Source: a virus. Taken from it: DNA of 40,263 nucleotides. The stretch covers positions 1 through 40,263 of IMG/VR virus record IMGVR_UViG_3300005663_000109, one strand, 5' to 3'. Below, in pieces: positions 37,354 through 40,263 of the stretch; within the stretch, counting starts at the first letter, position 1; each line of letters opens with the position of its first letter. The position numbers and the translations under genes are program-made. The notes beneath the pieces were generated by a model, which saw only the letters and a program-made list of their open reading frames with translations, did no database searches and was not told where the DNA came from.

Positions 37354-38835
37354 ATGGCAGGAGCTGATAACGAAGTTTTCAATACGCGTGAGCGTCCCGT
37401 ATCGAACGATCACAACGATCTTCAGTCGATGGCAGCGCGCACGCTTGCAGACATGCTACGCGAGATGTTTGTCAAGCGATCGTTTTCGTTGGGTCTCGCT
37501 GCGACCGAAGCCCCACGTAACGTCATCCTCGGAGGTCTGGAAGTAACTCCTTCCGGATCAGACCTCCTCGTAGCTCCAGGTGCGCTCATGCAAGAGTCGG
37601 CCACGCTGACTCCAGCTCCGGGTGCTCTTGATTCCAACTACCGTATAGCGATCCTTCGCTCTGCTGCCACGGTGATTCCACCGTCTCCAGCCGGGGACAC
37701 GTGGTTCCTTCTCGAAGCGCAGATGACAGAAGTCACCACTGTCAGCGAGAGCCGCGATATCCTCGACGTTCCTACAGCTACCTTCTTGCCTGCTTCCGTC
37801 CCGAAGCAACGAGAGCGGAGACTTCTGTTCTCGTTTGTCACGGGGACAGCGACTGAAGCTCCTGTACCTACTGGAGGAAACTTCGTTCCGATCGCAATGG
37901 TGTTCCGGCCGGCCGGAGGCGGTGCTGTTCTCGCAACTCATCTGATCGACACGCGTACGATGTGGGATGCCGAGGCGCCATTGCGCGATACGCTTGCACT
38001 CGGGTCACTTCTCCAGCGGGATCGCGGTCAACGTTTTCTTCTCACGTCAAGTGTTCCTGGAACACCTTCCAATAGCATGCTTATCGATGCCGAAGCGTTC
38101 GTCGCTCCAACGCGTCTTTGGTACACTCGTAGTGGATCTCTCAATGTCACCGCAGCGTTTACACTCAGCCCTGGAACTGTTCTCAGTGCCGACACGTGGT
38201 ACTACCTTTATCTTGCTTCGTGGCAAGGAATCCCAATCGTCAGTGTTCTTGATCCCTTCTCCACTGGTCGAGGTATTCTTGTTCTCAGCGCAGTTGTTCC
38301 TATCACGTCGCTGCTAAAGAACAGTTTGGCCGTTCCTCTTCCTGCACCGTTCGGAATCACGGATCTTCCTGGTGGGGTGGGTGTTTGTGTTGCTGCTCTC
38401 AGGCGTAACGCGGCAAACACAGGATGGTTGACAGCGTGGTCTGTTGGAAACAACGAGATGAGGATCGTTCCTGTCCAAGTCACCACAGCCACTCCAGCAA
38501 CGGCAGCAAGAACGACTGTCGCCTTAGGTGCGTTTATTCCTAAGACGGCCAAGACTGTGCGAGTGAGAGTCTCAGATCCCGGAGGATTTTCTGTTACAGC
38601 CCCGAATACTACCCCGGCTCCTGTGCTACTTAGTTGGCTTCCTGTAGCGGGAGGAACCACCTTTACCGATGACTATGCTCACACCGAGTTGGACCGCAAA
38701 GGCGGTATCCAGTGGGTTGTGGATCTTCCGGTTGTAGCTGCGCAATCGTTTGATTTTATATGGAGCTGGAGTGTGCCTCCACTCACCAACCCAGACCCCT
38801 TACTTCGCTTTGAGATCATCGGCTGGTCGGAGTAA
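37354..38835 (+). CDS. Large baseplate or fibre-attachment protein, 493 aa
   Basis: The 493-residue protein begins MAGADNEVFNTRERPVSNDH and continues with a helix (LADMLREMFVKRSFS), then becomes strand-rich throughout (GLEVTPSGSDLLVAPGALMQ; RIAILRSAATVIPPSP; VRVRVSDPGGFSVTAP). The N-terminal GLEVTPS...VAPGAL pattern is common in proteins that link fibres to the baseplate. It lies between the J-like genes and the fibre gene. AGGAGAG precedes ATG 37354. There is no receptor-binding motif that I can name. Confidence 0.6.
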   Translation: MAGADNEVFNTRERPVSNDHNDLQSMAARTLADMLREMFVKRSFSLGLAATEAPRNVILGGLEVTPSGSDLLVAPGALMQESATLTPAPGALDSNYRIAILRSAATVIPPSPAGDTWFLLEAQMTEVTTVSESRDILDVPTATFLPASVPKQRERRLLFSFVTGTATEAPVPTGGNFVPIAMVFRPAGGGAVLATHLIDTRTMWDAEAPLRDTLALGSLLQRDRGQRFLLTSSVPGTPSNSMLIDAEAFVAPTRLWYTRSGSLNVTAAFTLSPGTVLSADTWYYLYLASWQGIPIVSVLDPFSTGRGILVLSAVVPITSLLKNSLAVPLPAPFGITDLPGGVGVCVAALRRNAANTGWLTAWSVGNNEMRIVPVQVTTATPATAARTTVALGAFIPKTAKTVRVRVSDPGGFSVTAPNTTPAPVLLSWLPVAGGTTFTDDYAHTELDRKGGIQWVVDLPVVAAQSFDFIWSWSVPPLTNPDPLLRFEIIGWSE

Positions 38836-38838
38836 ACA

Positions 38839-40263
38839 ATGCCCCAAGCTCTTATCACGATCGGCGGTGTTCCGGGGTCCAACGAGGATCTGCCGATCGA
38901 CATCCTCGTCCAGCTCGACAATGTCAATATCGGCGGGGAGACTACGTTTCTTTGGACGATCACAGATCAACCGGAAGGTCCTACGGACGCTCTTAGTTCT
39001 ACGACGATCCAGAACCCTACTTTCAAGCCCAAGAAGGAGGGAACCTACCGGATCCGTCTGGAGGTAAACAAAGGTCTTGGTGACGAGAAGATCAACACGG
39101 TTGTCGCTAGGATTCTTCAGCTCAAGACTCGTGAAGGAATCCCTGCGGCTGATGAGACAACTGAGACAGGATCGAAGGGCTGGAAGATCCGGGTCAATGC
39201 ATGGCTTCAGCGTTTAGATACCCAGCTTTCTGACGCTGGTTTTTTTGTTGCTCAGGCAGCATCAGCTCTTGCTGTGCATCGTGTTGTCACAGGCGCTGGA
39301 GCGGTTGTGATCAAGAGCGGGTTACCAGGCGAAGAAACGATTCCTAGTGCTCTTGGAACAGACGCGACAACGGTAGACATTGAGTCTGTTCTTATTGGGG
39401 TCGCGATTGACGAAGTTGGTGGAACCACGCCAATAGGTAACGGTAAGCTTGCAAATATCCGTGTGTTCGGCCTAGTCCTAGGCGTTTCGATCCCTGGTGC
39501 CGTTTTTGACGACCCTGTCTTTGTTAGCGACACAGGTACTCTTGATCGTGTTGTGGGTACGTTCCGTCGTCGTTGTGGCAAGATTATCGGAGTACCCTCA
39601 GCAGGCGTAGCTGACGTCTTCTTTAGTGGGCTTGGCTCTGATGTAACTAGCGTGAGTCTACAAAGTTCATATGACGCGGGTCAGACGATCGCTCAGTCGA
39701 ATGCCGTCGGCGTTCTCTTGATCGAGAATACGACCGATAACCTTGACGCGATGGTGCGCATGACGCGCACGTTTGCTGGATCGCAGCCGGCACTCGACAT
39801 TATCATGGATCCGGCGACCATCGGTAACGCGATTGACATCAATGAAAATGCTGCCGCATTCGGCGTGAGCATGAAAGCGGCAGCACTCAACAATCAGCAC
39901 AACATCAGCAGTTTTGGGATCCAGTTCACAGGGTCAGACAACGATTTTGACTTCGGTGGTATCGCGAACGCTGGTGTTGGTATCGCGGGACGGAATCTGA
40001 AGATCGTTGGGGCGCCTGGCAGTCCTGGAGACGTTGGAACTCTCGGAGGAAAGGGCGGTACATCAGCACTTCGAGGAGGTGCTGGAGGTTCAGACGGTGG
40101 ATTTGGGGGCGGTGCAGGTGGATCTCTAAATCTTCGTGGTGGTCCTGGCGTTTCTCCAGGTGCAGACGGTACTGTCGACATCGCTGACTCGAACACGTCA
40201 GCGATCTTCATCGGGAACGGTGCCGACAACCCGCCGACGACCTTCGTTGGAACGGGGTTAGTT
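38839..40263 (+). CDS. Tail fibre protein, N-terminal part (cut by window end)
   Basis: ATG 38839 lies one base after the previous TAA, and the frame stays open for 475 codons to the last base, so the gene is incomplete. The N-terminal 100 residues resemble an Ig/PKD-like domain (TFLWTITDQPEGPTD, TFKPKKEGTYRIRLEVN). A middle part has a motif like VFGLVLGVSIPGAVFDD followed by PVFVSDTG and RRRCGKIIGVPSAG, common in phage fibres. Near the end, Gly-rich collagen-like sequence (GGKGGTSALRGGAGG) appears. It should form a trimeric fibre that recognises the host. Confidence 0.75.
   Translation, partial: MPQALITIGGVPGSNEDLPIDILVQLDNVNIGGETTFLWTITDQPEGPTDALSSTTIQNPTFKPKKEGTYRIRLEVNKGLGDEKINTVVARILQLKTREGIPAADETTETGSKGWKIRVNAWLQRLDTQLSDAGFFVAQAASALAVHRVVTGAGAVVIKSGLPGEETIPSALGTDATTVDIESVLIGVAIDEVGGTTPIGNGKLANIRVFGLVLGVSIPGAVFDDPVFVSDTGTLDRVVGTFRRRCGKIIGVPSAGVADVFFSGLGSDVTSVSLQSSYDAGQTIAQSNAVGVLLIENTTDNLDAMVRMTRTFAGSQPALDIIMDPATIGNAIDINENAAAFGVSMKAAALNNQHNISSFGIQFTGSDNDFDFGGIANAGVGIAGRNLKIVGAPGSPGDVGTLGGKGGTSALRGGAGGSDGGFGGGAGGSLNLRGGPGVSPGADGTVDIADSNTSAIFIGNGADNPPTTFVGTGLV

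Noticed and set aside
1-40263. Reassigned amber codon or alternative genetic code
   Set aside because: Many confident genes end in TAG at the expected place (for example 8813, 12071, 16638, 20559, 22050, 28177, 33386), so the in-frame TAG at 887 is a local event.
1-40263. tRNA genes, CRISPR arrays, insertion sequences
   Set aside because: No cloverleaf-like sequence, spaced repeat array or transposase was recognised. The repeats found are short and regulatory or coding in type. A covariance-model scan was not possible here.

Overview
This window is part of the genome of a contractile-tailed bacteriophage (a myovirus-type member of Caudoviricetes). The evidence is an almost complete set of structural genes in conventional order: terminase large subunit, portal, Mu gpF/SPP1 gp7-type head morphogenesis protein, scaffold-like protein, major capsid protein, neck proteins, tail sheath, tail tube, tape measure, and then a baseplate and fibre module. 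Every supported gene lies on the + strand. Most neighbours are coupled through ATGA, GTGA or TGATG overlaps. No tRNA, integrase or host-type gene was seen. The host cannot be read from the sequence. A GC-rich base composition, AAGGAG-type ribosome binding sites and sigma70-like promoters point to an ordinary bacterial host. The absence of integrase fits a virulent phage or a metagenome-derived contig, but the rest of the genome is missing.

Region 1 (1-5188) is a train of small overlapping genes. Recognisable members are a YodC-like DUF2158 protein, a ThyX-like flavin-dependent thymidylate synthase, a protein with three zinc-finger-like motifs joined to a DUF3310 domain, and Cys-rich small proteins. 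Several micro-genes of 22-41 codons are chained between the larger ones, and one of them carries an in-frame amber codon. Region 2 (5209-6675) is the large terminase. Region 3 (6705-8813) is a cluster of seven small coupled genes that share a short motif of the form E-x-D-A-[IL]-[IV]-V-A and look like a locally expanded paralogous family of unknown function. The second copy is broken by the apparent loss of one G. Region 4 (8939-11597) holds a virion-like small protein, a tail-collar protein, and a run of membrane or lipoprotein genes that may be the lysis cassette, although no endolysin was recognised.

Region 5 (11679-18045) holds a VHYY-type protein, the portal, an unusual interlude (HTH protein, HAD phosphatase, HNH endonuclease, Cys-rich proteins), the head morphogenesis gene (also with an apparent one-G frameshift) and a very acidic protein. 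Region 6 (18081-22050) has three tiny proteins sharing a C-terminal KSPFGNMR-like tag, two candidate capsid-associated proteins, a proline-rich scaffold candidate and the N4 gp56-like major capsid protein, closed by a strong terminator. A noncoding stretch of about 350 bases, rich in inverted repeats, follows.

Region 7 (22467-40263) makes the neck, tail and baseplate: connector and tail-completion candidates, sheath, tube, chaperone-like pair, tape measure, LysM protein, hub, spike, gp25-like protein, two baseplate J-like proteins, a large baseplate or fibre protein, and a fibre gene that runs off the window. Sigma70-like promoters with about 17-base spacing precede many operons in regions 5-7, and several sit inside the loop of an inverted repeat.
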